The notes under the pieces: generated by a model | Told to the model about the DNA's origin: nothing | Database searches by the model: none | What the model saw: the letters and a program-made list of their open reading frames with translations, nothing else | NCBI RefSeq assembly: GCF_003367375.1 | Contig: NZ_CP031416.1 | Location: 1,867,501 to 1,931,500, forward strand | DNA length: 64,000 nt | Direction: 5' to 3' | DNA from: Gallaecimonas mangrovi | GTDB lineage: Bacteria > Pseudomonadota > Gammaproteobacteria > Enterobacterales > Gallaecimonadaceae | Made by a program: the position numbers and the translations under genes | Shown here: positions 17,476 to 26,351 of the stretch, piece after piece | Numbering within the stretch: the first letter of the stretch is position 1 | Layout: every line of letters begins with the position of its first letter

Positions 17476-17504
17476 AAAAGCCCGGTTAATACCGGGCTTT
17501 TTTT
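17476..17504 (-). terminator. Terminator after tusE
   Basis: AAAAGCCCGGT (17476-17486) pairs with ACCGGGCTTTT (17491-17501). It sits at the 3' end of tusE and ahead of the fecI-like gene, with T-rich ends on both strands. Confidence 0.75.
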
Positions 17505-17820
17505 AAAGGCACTTGGCGGGTTTGGGAAGCCCGGCAATTTTGGTGGCTTGTTTGGCTGGCCCTTCTGGGAACAGTTTAAAAAGGTAGGGTGAGTTGCCTT
17601 TTTCGGGGCCGTACTTTTCTTTTACCGACTTAACTAACAGCCGCACGGCTGGCGAGGTTTTATATTCGCTGTAAAAGTCGCGCACAAAACGCACGATTTC
17701 CCAGTGTGCATCGCTAAGTTCAATGCCTTCTTCGGCCGCCAATAAGGGGGCCAAGGCTTCACTCCAATCTTGGGTATTGAGCAAATAGCCTTGTTTGTCT
17801 CTTTTTACCGTATCGAGCAT
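17503..17820 (-). CDS. tusE: TusE/DsrC-family sulfur-relay protein
   Basis: Last sulfur carrier of the Tus relay, taking persulfide sulfur from TusBCD and handing it to MnmA for 2-thiouridine at tRNA position 34. 105 residues; family signatures [21 protein letters not shown] and [11 protein letters not shown]. The conserved penultimate active cysteine is present in the C-terminal KPAKCL. The second DsrC cysteine is absent, as expected for TusE rather than the sulfite-reductase partner DsrC. Immediately follows tusB, end of the tusDCBE series. Confidence 0.93.
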   Translation of the reverse strand: MLDTVKRDKQGYLLNTQDWSEALAPLLAAEEGIELSDAHWEIVRFVRDFYSEYKTSPAVRLLVKSVKEKYGPEKGNSPYLFKLFPEGPAKQATKIAGLPKPAKCL

Positions 17821-18081
17821 TTACCAAGTTACCGTGTTATCAAAAACCAGGGTCATCGAAACCACTTTCGGCCACTCAACGGCCGTGACCTTTTGTGGGC
17901 ACCGTGACGCCAGCGCCCGAGCTTTGGCATCGGAGCCGACCCAATAACAGGGCAGCGAGGGTAAGACTTCAAGAGCCTGATAGCAACCGTCGCCGTGGAA
18001 AAGCACGGCGTCGGAGGCGTCCATCAGCCCTTGGGCTCGTAAATAAGCCTGACGGCTGCAAATAATGTGGAGGGTGCTCAT
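17821..18081 (-). CDS. tusB: TusB/DsrH-family sulfur-relay subunit
   Basis: Subunit of the TusBCD heterohexamer that accepts sulfur from TusA for tRNA 2-thiolation. 86 residues, starting MSTLHIICSRQA and ending in the aromatic TVTW typical of TusB. It has the small DsrE-like fold and is the least conserved of the three subunits. Three bases after tusC and abutting tusE, so the genes are cotranscribed. Identification leans strongly on this context. Confidence 0.85.
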   Translation of the reverse strand: MSTLHIICSRQAYLRAQGLMDASDAVLFHGDGCYQALEVLPSLPCYWVGSDAKARALASRCPQKVTAVEWPKVVSMTLVFDNTVTW

Positions 18082-18084
18082 ACA

Positions 18085-18447
18085 TCAAAACCTATAGATG
18101 CAATCCTGCGCCGCGAGCTGGTCGCGGATCCCTTGGCTGCTAAGCACGCGAACCTCAATACTCAGGTCCTCGCTGCTTAAATGACGAGCCGCTAAGGCGT
18201 CTTGGCTGACGAAAATATCCTCAACATCATAAAGTGCCAGCGCCTTGAAGGTGGAAAGATAGTCCTTTGCGCCAGCTTGTAAAGGGTCTTGTGCTTTTAC
18301 CAATTGCCAGACACTGTCATCTAAAAAGAACAGGCTCAGCGGCGCTTCATAGGCGCTGGCTGCTAGCACGGCGTCCAGCGCCTCACGGCCTTGCTGATTG
18401 GCAAAGGGCAGGGCGGTGAAAATGACCCCAATTTTGCTCTCTACCAT
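18085..18447 (-). CDS. tusC: TusC/DsrF-family sulfur-relay subunit
   Basis: TusBCD subunit of 120 residues from the ATG at 18447; the frame extends 49 codons further upstream but only as an overlap with tusD. Family features: IGVIFTALPFANQQGREALDAVLAASAYE at the N-terminus and FLDDSVWQL. The start overlaps the end of tusD by 7 bp (ATGGTAG), indicating translational coupling. Confidence 0.88.
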   Translation of the reverse strand: MVESKIGVIFTALPFANQQGREALDAVLAASAYEAPLSLFFLDDSVWQLVKAQDPLQAGAKDYLSTFKALALYDVEDIFVSQDALAARHLSSEDLSIEVRVLSSQGIRDQLAAQDCIYRF

Positions 18448-18809
18448 TGCACTGTCCTGTCTGATTGGGCCGACGCTGTTACCAGCTCGCCTAAGCCGGC
18501 TTGGCGAAAAGGAGCCTGCATCGACACCGCCAAATCGTGGGCTTGGGCTTGCTCGCTGTCTAAAATGCCGCGCCGCTCGGCTGCGGCTACGCAAACCGCT
18601 AAGTCAAGGTTTGCCGCCAGGGCAAAGTCGCGCCAGGCTTGGCCGATGTGGGGCTCGTCCCCCACCATGGGCACCTGGCTATCGGCAACACGTACCGCTT
18701 CGCCGTAGAAAAACACCGAAGCCAGTTGGTGGCCTTCGGCCAGTACTGCTTTGGCAAAGTGCAGCCCTGCCTGAGGGTTGTCGGTTATCAATAAGGTAAA
18801 TATGGCCAT
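18441..18809 (-). CDS. tusD: TusD/DsrE-family sulfurtransferase subunit
   Basis: The TusBCD subunit carrying the active cysteine. 122 residues; FYGEAVRVADSQ and LDLAVCVAAAERRGI, where this Cys (near residue 73) corresponds to the persulfide-carrying Cys78 of E. coli TusD. First of the tusDCBE series, behind a terminator that follows yccA. Confidence 0.9.
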   Translation of the reverse strand: MAIFTLLITDNPQAGLHFAKAVLAEGHQLASVFFYGEAVRVADSQVPMVGDEPHIGQAWRDFALAANLDLAVCVAAAERRGILDSEQAQAHDLAVSMQAPFRQAGLGELVTASAQSDRTVQW

Positions 18810-18816
18810 GCATTAA

Positions 18817-18840
18817 AAAAGGCCCCAACCGGGGCCTTTT
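18817..18840 (-). terminator. Terminator between yccA and tusD
   Basis: AAAAGGCCCC (18817-18826) pairs with GGGGCCTTTT (18831-18840), four-base loop, followed by a T run in the minus direction; closes the yccA transcript. Confidence 0.8.
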
Positions 18841-18857
18841 GCTCATCGGTTATGTGC

Positions 18858-19517
18858 TTAGTCGTCGTTCATGATACCCAGAATGCTCAACAGACTCACA
18901 AAGATGTTGTAGAGACTGACGAACAGGGTCACGGTAGCCATGATGTAATTGCGCTCGCCGCCGTGCACTATCTGGCTGGTTTGGAACAAGATAATGCCGC
19001 TGGAGAAGAACACAAACAGGCCCGACAGCACCAAATGGAATACCGGTGCATGAATGAAAAAGCCGGCAACAACCATCAGCAGCAGTACCCAGAAACCGGC
19101 TTGTAGCATGCCCGCCATAAAGGACATGTCTTTACCGGTTACCAGCACATAGGCCGACAGCGAGAAGAAAATCACCGCTGTGCCCGCCAAGGCCATAAAC
19201 ACCACATCACCGAGGCCTGCCCCCAGGTAGAGGTTTAAAATTGGGCCTAGGGTATAACCCATAAAGCCGGTAAGGGCGAAAACAGACAAAATCCCCCAGC
19301 CGGAATTACTGGTCTTGGCTGTGAGGAACAACAGGCCATAAAAGCCGACGATGGTGATCAAGGGGCCCGGGTAGGGCAACGCCAAGCTCATAGACATAAA
19401 AGCCATAGCGGCACTAAAGGCCAGGGTCATCCCTAAAAGCCAGTAGGTATTACGCAGCACTTTATTGGTGCTGACCACGCCGTTGATGGTTCTTGTATGC
19501 GTTTGATATTGCTGCAT
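18858..19517 (-). CDS. yccA: YccA, Bax-inhibitor-1 family membrane protein, modulator of FtsH
   Basis: Inner-membrane protein of 219 residues, the same length as E. coli YccA, which is a substrate and inhibitor of the FtsH protease. Seven hydrophobic segments are visible from residue 25 onward; the Bax-inhibitor signature lies in GDVVFMALAGTAVIFFSLSAYV and the C-terminal SLYNIFVSLLSILG. The cytosolic N-terminal tail (about 25 residues), needed for FtsH degradation in E. coli, is present. yccA next to tus genes is conserved in gammaproteobacteria. Confidence 0.92.
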   Translation of the reverse strand: MQQYQTHTRTINGVVSTNKVLRNTYWLLGMTLAFSAAMAFMSMSLALPYPGPLITIVGFYGLLFLTAKTSNSGWGILSVFALTGFMGYTLGPILNLYLGAGLGDVVFMALAGTAVIFFSLSAYVLVTGKDMSFMAGMLQAGFWVLLLMVVAGFFIHAPVFHLVLSGLFVFFSSGIILFQTSQIVHGGERNYIMATVTLFVSLYNIFVSLLSILGIMNDD

Positions 19518-19699
19518 GTAATCGCTCCTTATGCGACGTACTTACCCTTTGGAACCCCATCATCTTAGCAAAGTTCCAAACAAGTTTTTATTCGGTTTTG
19601 GTTGCGATTTAGGCAAACAATTCAATGACCTCTTTACAGCCCTTAACCATCTGGCTATAGTGCTCGCCGTCAGCAACGAAGCCGCTTCGTTTCTGATAT

Positions 19700-19789
19700 G
19701 GAAGGTTGGCAGAGCGGTTGAATGCACCGGTCTTGAAAACCGGCATGGGTGAAAGCCCATCTAGGGTTCAAATCCCTAACCTTCCGCCA
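19700..19789 (+). tRNA. tRNA-Ser (anticodon TGA)
   Basis: Acceptor GGAAGGT pairs with ACCTTCC, discriminator G and encoded CCA. The anticodon loop CTTGAAA sits between CCGGT and ACCGG. A long variable arm (CATGGGTGAAAGCCCAT) and GGTTCAAATCC T-arm are typical of class II tRNA-Ser. Confidence 0.95.
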
Positions 19790-19815
19790 AATTTGTAAAA
19801 ACAGTCGTTTTTCGA

Positions 19816-19842
19816 GGGCCTAGGTTTACCTAGGCCCTTTTT
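19816..19842 (+). terminator. Terminator after tRNA-Ser
   Basis: GGGCCTAGGT (19816-19825) pairs with ACCTAGGCCC (19828-19837), two-base spacer, then a six-base T run. Confidence 0.88.
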
Positions 19843-19882
19843 TATTGCCCCTTTAAAAAAGGGTGCCACAAGGGCACCCCGA

Positions 19883-20782
19883 TTAACTTAAAACCCCTTC
19901 TACAGGTGTCAGTAGCGGCGGCAAGGATTTTTGGCCAAGGGCCGCTAACACGTCGCGCTCAACAATGCGGGTCATGGCATCGGTGGGCAAATCGTTCACA
20001 TCGCGGCCAAAAGGGTCTTCCAATTCATTGCCGATGGCGTCTAGGCCAAAAAAGGTGTAGCTAACGATGGCGGTGAAAATAGGGGCCATCCAACCCAGCG
20101 GCTGCGCCATGGCAAAGGGTAAAAGCAAGCAGAAGATGTAAATGGTGCGGTGCAATAGCAGGCTGTAAGGAAAGGGCAGTGGCGTGGCTTTAATACGCTC
20201 ACAAGCGCCTTGCACCTCTGAAAAAGCCACTAGGCGCTGCTCGAGTAGCATGTAGCGCCATTCATTGATTTGCCCGCTGCTGGCCAGTTGGGCGCACTGC
20301 TGCCCGATGTTACTGAGCAGGCTATCGGCGACATTGTGGTCACTGATGGCGCTGGTATCACTCAGCCAGGGTCGGGCCACCGCCTTTTCATCTTCGCCCC
20401 GCAGCCTGGCGTTTAAGGCATGGGTAAAGCCCACCAGGGTGCGTAGCAACGCTTCACGGCGGCCTTTATCGGTAATGGCGATGCTTTCTCTAACAAAGCA
20501 GCGCACTTCAACCACCAGCTTGCCCCATTGCTGGCGACCTTCCCACCAGCGCGCATAACAGGCGTTGTTGCGAAAACTCATAAATATTGACAGCGACAAA
20601 CCCAACAAGGTGAAAGGGGTTGCACTGACTTTGGAAAAATATTCCGGGTGGTGACTTTCTATCAGCACGATTAAGGCCGCCAGGGCCGTTATCATTGCGC
20701 AGCGTTTGGCAATGCGCCGGGCAATAGAGCCTTTGAGGTTGGTAAGAATGGTTAACCAATTCGGATTGGGAAGCACGATCAT
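19883..20782 (-). CDS. Bestrophin-family membrane protein (YneE-like)
   Basis: Bacterial bestrophin homologue, a pentameric ion channel family of the inner membrane. About 299 residues. Family features: an N-terminal IVLPNPNWLTILTNLKGSIARRI, a first membrane pair around residues 35-75 ending in SIFMSFRNNACYARWWEGRQQWG (the strongest signature), a second hydrophobic pair near 215-255, and ELEDPFGRDVNDLP near the C-terminus. I use the ATG at 20782; a TTG six codons upstream is possible. Which ion it conducts is unknown. Confidence 0.85.
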   Translation of the reverse strand: MIVLPNPNWLTILTNLKGSIARRIAKRCAMITALAALIVLIESHHPEYFSKVSATPFTLLGLSLSIFMSFRNNACYARWWEGRQQWGKLVVEVRCFVRESIAITDKGRREALLRTLVGFTHALNARLRGEDEKAVARPWLSDTSAISDHNVADSLLSNIGQQCAQLASSGQINEWRYMLLEQRLVAFSEVQGACERIKATPLPFPYSLLLHRTIYIFCLLLPFAMAQPLGWMAPIFTAIVSYTFFGLDAIGNELEDPFGRDVNDLPTDAMTRIVERDVLAALGQKSLPPLLTPVEGVLS

Positions 20783-21015
20783 TGAGCGGTCTCGTTGCAA
20801 TATAAAAAAGCGGTGATTGGCCGGAACAAAGCCTTGTTAGCAAGCAAAAACCTGCGGCATTGGCGCCCGCTATGCTAGAGCGCAGTGCAGCACTTTAGCA
20901 ATATCGCAGCGGCGGCTTTTATCCCAGGTTTCGTCTTTGTTGTTGAGCGCTGGCGCTACTGGTTGCACAATTGCGCCAACCTTTGGCTTACCCGGTAAAT
21001 CCCTAAGGAGATGTT

Positions 21016-21771
21016 GTGCCCAAAGAGCTGACTCGCGAACAGATAAAGCGCTACAGCCGCCATTTGCAACTGCCTGCCATGGACTTTGAGCGCCAAGAAG
21101 CCTTATTGGCGAGCCGGGTGCTGGTGATTGGCATGGGCGGCCTTGGCAGTGCCGTCGCGCCTTATTTGGTTGCCAGCGGTGTTGGCGCCCTTACTTTGGT
21201 CGATGACGACAACATTGAGCTGAGTAATTTGCAGCGCCAGGTTATCTACCGTGAAGCCGACCTAGGTAAGCCGAAAGCGCAGCAAGCGGCAATAAGCCTT
21301 GGGGCACTTAACCGTGATGTTGCCATAACCGCTATTACCGAGCGCCTGGACGAAAGCGCCCTTAGCGCTCTTATCCCCGGTTTTTCAGTGGTGGTGGACT
21401 GCTGCGACAACCTGGTTACCCGCAACGCCGTAAACCGCGTTTGCTTTGCAAGCAGGGTGCCTTTGGTGTCAGGTTCTGCCATTCGTATGGAAGGGCAAAT
21501 TGCCAGCTTTAGCATGCAGCCAGGCCAGCCTTGTTATCAGTGTTTAAGCCGGCTTTTTGGCGAGCAATCCCTTAGCTGCATGGAAGCGGGCGTGTTAAGC
21601 CCGGTGGTTGGTGTTGTCGGCACCATGCAGGCATTGGAAGCCATTAAAATTATCACCGGTATTGGCAAGCCGCTGTTTGGGGTAATGCAGCTTTTTGATG
21701 CGCAAAGCGGCCAGTGGCAGCAATTTACGCTGCCGCGCGACCCCAACTGCCCGGTGTGTAGCGCGCAATAA
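21016..21771 (+). CDS. moeB: Molybdopterin-synthase adenylyltransferase MoeB
   Basis: E1-like enzyme that adenylates the C-terminal glycine of MoaD so that it can be thiocarboxylated. 251 residues, ThiF/HesA fold. ATP-binding VLVIGMGGLGSAVAPYL near residue 35, DDDNIELSNLQRQ near 63, and zinc ligands CYQC and CPVC. The start is GTG at 21016 with AAGGAG five bases before it; the ATG five bases upstream is in another frame. It begins the molybdenum cofactor island, whose moaD target lies at 26.4 kb. ThiF is the alternative name, but no thiamine genes are near. Confidence 0.9.
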   Translation: MPKELTREQIKRYSRHLQLPAMDFERQEALLASRVLVIGMGGLGSAVAPYLVASGVGALTLVDDDNIELSNLQRQVIYREADLGKPKAQQAAISLGALNRDVAITAITERLDESALSALIPGFSVVVDCCDNLVTRNAVNRVCFASRVPLVSGSAIRMEGQIASFSMQPGQPCYQCLSRLFGEQSLSCMEAGVLSPVVGVVGTMQALEAIKIITGIGKPLFGVMQLFDAQSGQWQQFTLPRDPNCPVCSAQ

Positions 21772-21794
21772 AAACCGGCCTTGGCCGGTTTCGT
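21772..21794. terminator. Hairpin between convergent moeB and mogA
   Basis: AAACCGGCC (21772-21780) pairs with GGCCGGTTT (21783-21791); short T run only, shared by both convergent genes. Confidence 0.65.
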
Positions 21795-22330
21795 TATTTT
21801 TTGGGGCGAAAGGGTTTTATCACCGCCTCATCGCATTCTAAAAAGGGCCCGTCCATCAGGTCGATGCAATAAGGTACCGCCGGGAAAACCGCATCCAAGC
21901 ATTGGCGTATGGCTTTGGGTTTACCGGGCAGGTTGATAATAAGGCAGCTACCACGTAGCCCTGCTGTTTGGCGCGATAAAATGGCTGTGGGCACGTATTT
22001 TAACGACTCGCTGCGCATTAGCTCACCAAAACCTGGCATCATTCTGTCACACACCGCTTCGGTGGCTTCCGGCGTAACATCACGTTTGGCAGGGCCAGTA
22101 CCACCGGTGGTAACAATAAGGCTGCAGCCATTGTCATCGGCCAGGGTTTTTAAGGTGTTTTCAATCAGTGGCTGCTCGTCGGGGATCACCAGATATTCGC
22201 TTTGCCAGTCGGAGGTTAGGTAATCGTTGAGGGTGTCGATGATCGCCTGGCCGGAAAGATCTTCATAAACGCCAGCGCTGGCGCGATCGCTAACGGTAAC
22301 AATGCCAATACGGGCTTTGCTGGTAGTCAT
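21794..22330 (-). CDS. mogA: Molybdopterin adenylyltransferase MogA
   Basis: Adenylates molybdopterin with ATP so that MoeA can insert molybdate. 178 residues. MoaB/Mog fold with GIVTVSDRASAGVYED at the start, VTTGGTGPAKRDVTPEAT near residue 75 and NLPGKPKAIRQCL near 133; the inserted PAKRD after GGTG marks MogA rather than MoaB, whose version in this window has FHPRD. Convergent with moeB and divergent from the YdeP-like gene. Confidence 0.92.
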   Translation of the reverse strand: MTTSKARIGIVTVSDRASAGVYEDLSGQAIIDTLNDYLTSDWQSEYLVIPDEQPLIENTLKTLADDNGCSLIVTTGGTGPAKRDVTPEATEAVCDRMMPGFGELMRSESLKYVPTAILSRQTAGLRGSCLIINLPGKPKAIRQCLDAVFPAVPYCIDLMDGPFLECDEAVIKPFRPKK

Positions 22331-22676
22331 GATGGGTCCTTTTATTCAGGCTTCGTCGGTTTAGCCTGAGGTATCTCATTGCCGGCAAGGGTAAAGAAAA
22401 GCACCTAGCGCCGCAACCGATGGGCCCAATGATAGATAGTGCTTATCATCAGTTAGCATATTTCAATTAGACGCCAATATTGTCGCCCGCTAATGTTGGC
22501 GGTTGAGTAGTTAAATGGCGCGATGTCCGACTGTCATGAGGTAGAGGGCAAATAAGGGGATCAGGCCAAGAATCTCCGGGTTATTAAACCTTTGCTCAAA
22601 AGATGTACTCATGGCACCCCTGTTGAGTCACTATGCTCAACAGCTACCTTTTTTAATGCGCCGTGTGGAGGCTTTG
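22331..22676. promoter_or_regulatory. Divergent mogA/YdeP-like intergenic region with a candidate operator
   Basis: ATGATA (22429-22434) and TATCAT (22444-22449) form a perfect 6-bp dyad with nine bases between, a spacing seen at LysR-type operators. A LysR gene lies 7 kb away in the same Mo cluster and could act here, but that is inference. No ORF is visible in the region. Confidence 0.3.
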
Positions 22677-25004
22677 ATGAGCAATAAAGGCAATATCCGA
22701 AATTATTCCGGCCCGGCAGCAGGGTGGGGCGCATTAAAAAGCGTAACCAAGAGCTGGTTAGGGAGCGAAAAGCCCCTTAAAAACCTGCGAGCCATGTTGA
22801 AAACCAACCAGAACAATGGCTTTGACTGCCCCGGCTGTGCCTGGGGTGAATCACCCGAAAATGGCATGGTTAAATTCTGTGAAAACGGCGCCAAAGCCGT
22901 TAACTGGGAATCAACCGGCCGCTATGTTACCCCCGATTTTTTTGCCCAGCACAGCGTGTCACAGCTGTCGCGCCAAACCGACTACTGGTTGGAATACCAA
23001 GGCCGTTTAACCCACCCGATGCGTTACGACGCCGCTAGCGACCATTACCTGCCGGTTAGCTGGGATGACGCCTTTGCCTTGGTGGCCAAGCACCTTAACA
23101 ACCTTGAATCCCCGCATCAGGCCGAGTTTTATACCTCTGGCCGCGCCAGTAACGAAGCCGCCTATTTGTACCAGCTGTTTGTGCGGGCCTTCGGCACCAA
23201 CAATTTCCCGGACTGCTCCAACATGTGCCACGAGGCCAGTGGTGTGGGCATGAAAGGCAGTGTTGGGGTGGGTAAAGGCACCGTAGTCTTTAAAGATCTT
23301 GAAAAGGCCGATGCCATTTTCGTGATTGGCCAAAACCCTGGCACCAACCACCCCCGGATGCTTGAACCACTGCGCGAAGCGGTGCATCGCGGTGCCCGGG
23401 TGGTTTGCTTTAACCCGCTAAAAGAACGCGGCTTGGAGCGCTTTCAACATCCGCAGAACCCACTGGAAATGCTCAGTAATGGCTCTGAACCCACCAATAA
23501 CGCGTATTTTCGCCCGGCGCTCGGCGGTGACATGGCTGCCATTCGCGGTATGGCCAAGTTCTTGTTGCAGTGGGAACGTGAAGCCCAAGAAAAAGGCGAA
23601 CCGGCAGTATTTGACCACGAATTTATCAAGGCCCACACCAGTGGTGTAGATGCCTACTTGGCAGAAGTGGATGCCACGCCGTGGGAAAAAATCATCGAGC
23701 AATCTGGCCTGAGTAAAGCCGACATCGAAAGCGCGGCAACCATTTACCGCAACGCTGATCGGGTGATCATGTGTTGGGCGATGGGGGTGACCCAGCATCG
23801 CCATTCGGTGCCAACGGTGCAGGAAATTGCCAACCTGCAACTGCTGCGCGGTAACGTCGGTAAACCCGGCGCCGGTTTATCACCGGTGCGCGGCCACAGC
23901 AACGTGCAGGGTGACCGCACTGTTGGTATTGATGAAAAGGCCCCGAAATGGCTGATTGATGCCATTGAAAAACGCTTTGAATTTGAAGCGCCAAGGATGC
24001 CTGGCCATAACACCGTGCAAGCCATTCAGGCGATGGAGCAGGGCAACGCCAAAGTCTTCATTGGCCTGGGTGGTAATTTTGCGCAGGCCACTCCGGATAC
24101 GCCTCGTACCCATGCGGCACTGCGTCAATGTGAACTGACCGTGCATGTGGCCACCAAGCTTAACCGTTCGCATTTGGTGACCGGCAAAGACGCGCTGATT
24201 TTGCCCTGCCTTGGCCGCACCGAAATTGATATGCAGGCCGAAGGCCAGCAAGGGGTAACGGTGGAAGACACCTTCTCCATGGTGCATATCTCTTACGGCC
24301 AACTGCCGCCAAGCTCGCAGTTTTTGCGCTCAGAACCCGCCATTGTCGCGGGTATCGCCAAAGCCACCCTCGGCAATCGCCCCATTGATTGGGACTACGT
24401 GATTGCTGATTACAGCCGTATTCGCGATTTGATTGCCGATACCATTCCTGGTTTTACCGACTTCAACGAGAAGCTGAAAAACCCCGGTGGTTTCCACTTG
24501 GGCAACAGCGCGGCAGACCGTAACTGGGCCACCGATACCGGTAAGGCCAACTTTATGGCCAATATTCTGCCCAAAGAACTGGTTAATGAAGCGGTACTGG
24601 AACGCGGCGACAAGCCTGATTTGATTTTGCAAACTCTGCGTTCCCACGACCAATACAACACCACGCTTTACGGCCTTGATGACCGTTACCGCGGTGTGTT
24701 TGGGATGCGGGAGGTGGTGTTCGCCAACGAAGCTGACATTCGCCGCTTAGGCTATGAGCCGGGCGATAAAGTGGACATGATTTCGTTGTGGGATGACGGC
24801 AAAGAGCGCCGGGTGTCTGGCTTTACGTTGGTCGCCTATGACATGCCTGAAGGCCAGGCCGCTGCTTACTACCCAGAAACCAACCCCTTGGTGCCCTTGG
24901 AAAGCTACGGCGACCGCACCTTTACGCCGACTTCTAAGTTCATCGCCATCAAATTTGAAAAGGCCAAGGCCGATAACCGTATCGCCACCGCCGCCGTTGG
25001 CTAA
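22677..25004 (+). CDS. YdeP-like molybdopterin oxidoreductase (formate dehydrogenase alpha-subunit family)
   Basis: Molybdenum bis-MGD enzyme of about 775 residues, related to FdhF and the YdeP acid-resistance protein of E. coli. The ATG at 22677 has GGAGG five bases upstream; the longer frame adds 22 unlikely residues. CPGCAWGE near residue 51 is the family Cys pair, without the full four-cysteine [4Fe-4S] motif of classical formate dehydrogenases. DCSNMCHEASG near 183 is at the usual Mo-ligand region. Moco-binding stretches ADAIFVIGQNPGTNHPR and LQLLRGNVGKPGAGLSPVRGHSNVQGDRT follow. It faces fdhD across a terminator and is presumably its client. The true substrate is not established. Confidence 0.88.
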   Translation: MSNKGNIRNYSGPAAGWGALKSVTKSWLGSEKPLKNLRAMLKTNQNNGFDCPGCAWGESPENGMVKFCENGAKAVNWESTGRYVTPDFFAQHSVSQLSRQTDYWLEYQGRLTHPMRYDAASDHYLPVSWDDAFALVAKHLNNLESPHQAEFYTSGRASNEAAYLYQLFVRAFGTNNFPDCSNMCHEASGVGMKGSVGVGKGTVVFKDLEKADAIFVIGQNPGTNHPRMLEPLREAVHRGARVVCFNPLKERGLERFQHPQNPLEMLSNGSEPTNNAYFRPALGGDMAAIRGMAKFLLQWEREAQEKGEPAVFDHEFIKAHTSGVDAYLAEVDATPWEKIIEQSGLSKADIESAATIYRNADRVIMCWAMGVTQHRHSVPTVQEIANLQLLRGNVGKPGAGLSPVRGHSNVQGDRTVGIDEKAPKWLIDAIEKRFEFEAPRMPGHNTVQAIQAMEQGNAKVFIGLGGNFAQATPDTPRTHAALRQCELTVHVATKLNRSHLVTGKDALILPCLGRTEIDMQAEGQQGVTVEDTFSMVHISYGQLPPSSQFLRSEPAIVAGIAKATLGNRPIDWDYVIADYSRIRDLIADTIPGFTDFNEKLKNPGGFHLGNSAADRNWATDTGKANFMANILPKELVNEAVLERGDKPDLILQTLRSHDQYNTTLYGLDDRYRGVFGMREVVFANEADIRRLGYEPGDKVDMISLWDDGKERRVSGFTLVAYDMPEGQAAAYYPETNPLVPLESYGDRTFTPTSKFIAIKFEKAKADNRIATAAVG

Positions 25005-25024
25005 TACCGGTTCGGATAAAACCA

Positions 25025-25050
25025 AAAACCACCGCTTGCGGTGGTTTTTT
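25025..25050. terminator. Bidirectional terminator between the YdeP-like gene and fdhD
   Basis: AAAACCACCGC (25025-25035) pairs with GCGGTGGTTTT (25038-25048), two-base spacer, T run continuing on the + side. Confidence 0.85.
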
Positions 25051-25058
25051 TATAGGTA

Positions 25059-25874
25059 TTAAGGCGCCGGGCTGTACACCCTTGGCGGGCTATGGTGCGG
25101 CACATGAATAAGGTTTAACCGGTAGCGGCGTGCCCATTGCACGGTCAGCGCTGTTGGCGCCGAAAGGGTAACCAAGGTGGCAATTTTCGCCCTTACCGCT
25201 TTGTGAATAAGCTCCAGGCTGCACCGGCTGGTCATCACCACCATGCCGCTTTGGCTATCCACCTGCTGGTGCAACATGGCACCAATCAGTTTATCCAGGG
25301 CGTTATGGCGGCCAATGTCTTCACGGCAAAGCACAACCTTGCCGCTGTCATCAAGATAGAGGGCAGCGTGCAAGGCGCCGCTACTGCGCGCCACCTGCTG
25401 GGCGGCGTTCACTTTTTGTCGAAGCTCACTAAAAAGCGCCAGTGCCGGCAGGGGCGAGGCTTCGAGAGCCACCAGCTGTGGCAGGGCCTGGTCAATGGCT
25501 TCTACGCCGCAAATGCCGCAGCCAGTAGTGCCGGCCATTTGCCGGCGGCTGTTTTTCAGCGCCCAAAAATTACGGCTGGCTATCTCTACCTCGGCGGTGT
25601 GGGATTCTTCGCCGGCGGTAATGGAAATGTCGTAAATCTGCTCGGGGCCGGTAACAATTTCGTTGGTGAGGCTAAAGCCGCGGATGAAGTCTTCCAGGTT
25701 GCCCGGCGAGACCATCATCACTGCTTGGTTAATGCCGTTATAGCTAATGGCTAGGGCGGTTTCGCTGGCCAGTGCGGCGCTGGCGGCCGGGGCATCGCTT
25801 GCTAGTTCGCGGTAACTAAATTCGCTGGCCTCGATGGGGTCGGCATTAAAATCAGCGCTGTCTGTCTCTGCCAT
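25059..25874 (-). CDS. fdhD: Formate dehydrogenase accessory sulfurtransferase FdhD
   Basis: Moves sulfur from IscS to the bis-MGD cofactor of formate-dehydrogenase-type enzymes. 271 residues from the ATG at 25874, which has GGAG six bases upstream; the longer frame overlaps moaE and is rejected. Key features: the CGIC loop (119-122) holding the catalytic cysteines, REDIGRHNALDKLIGA and SRCSLELIHKAVRAKIATLVTLSAPTALTV. Last gene of the moaA-to-fdhD series on the minus strand and convergent with the YdeP-like gene, its probable client. Confidence 0.92.
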   Translation of the reverse strand: MAETDSADFNADPIEASEFSYRELASDAPAASAALASETALAISYNGINQAVMMVSPGNLEDFIRGFSLTNEIVTGPEQIYDISITAGEESHTAEVEIASRNFWALKNSRRQMAGTTGCGICGVEAIDQALPQLVALEASPLPALALFSELRQKVNAAQQVARSSGALHAALYLDDSGKVVLCREDIGRHNALDKLIGAMLHQQVDSQSGMVVMTSRCSLELIHKAVRAKIATLVTLSAPTALTVQWARRYRLNLIHVPHHSPPRVYSPAP

Positions 25875-25888
25875 GGCTAGCTCCGCGG

Positions 25889-26350
25889 TTAGCTGCTTTG
25901 CCAGTCTTTGGCACGTTGCTGGTCTTTGGGATTGGCCTGAACCCAACGCTCGCCTTCGCTGGTGCGTTCTTTTTTCCAGAACGGCGCCTGGGTTTTCAGC
26001 AGGTCCATAATAAATTCGCAGGCGGCAAAGCTGTCGCTGCGGTGGCGGCTACTGACACCCACAAAGACAATTTGTTCGCCAATATCAAGGCTGCCAATGC
26101 GGTGAATAAGCCGCACCCTACCAAGGGGCCAGCGGGCGCGGGCCTGGTCGACAATGTCGCGCAGCACTTTGTCGGTCATGGCCGGGTAGTGCTCCAAGGT
26201 CAGGCCTTTGATGGTGTTGCCTTGGTTAAAATCGCGCACCATCCCCACAAAAGTGGCAACGGCGCCATCTTGGTGGTTATCCAGTCGCAACATGGCGTAC
26301 TGCTCGGCCAGGTCAAAGTCTTGTTGTTGTACCGCTATTAAATCTTGCAT
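25889..26350 (-). CDS. moaE: Molybdopterin synthase catalytic subunit MoaE
   Basis: Large subunit of molybdopterin synthase, converting cPMP to molybdopterin with sulfur from MoaD. 153 residues starting MQDLIAVQQQDFD at 26350; upstream codons overlap moaD. Conserved GAVATFVGMVRDFN, LEHYPAMTDK, HRIGSLDIGEQIVFVGVSSRHR and PFWKKE with the catalytic lysine. One base separates it from moaD, so the two subunits are cotranslated. Confidence 0.94.
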   Translation of the reverse strand: MQDLIAVQQQDFDLAEQYAMLRLDNHQDGAVATFVGMVRDFNQGNTIKGLTLEHYPAMTDKVLRDIVDQARARWPLGRVRLIHRIGSLDIGEQIVFVGVSSRHRSDSFAACEFIMDLLKTQAPFWKKERTSEGERWVQANPKDQQRAKDWQSS

Positions 26351-26351
26351 A

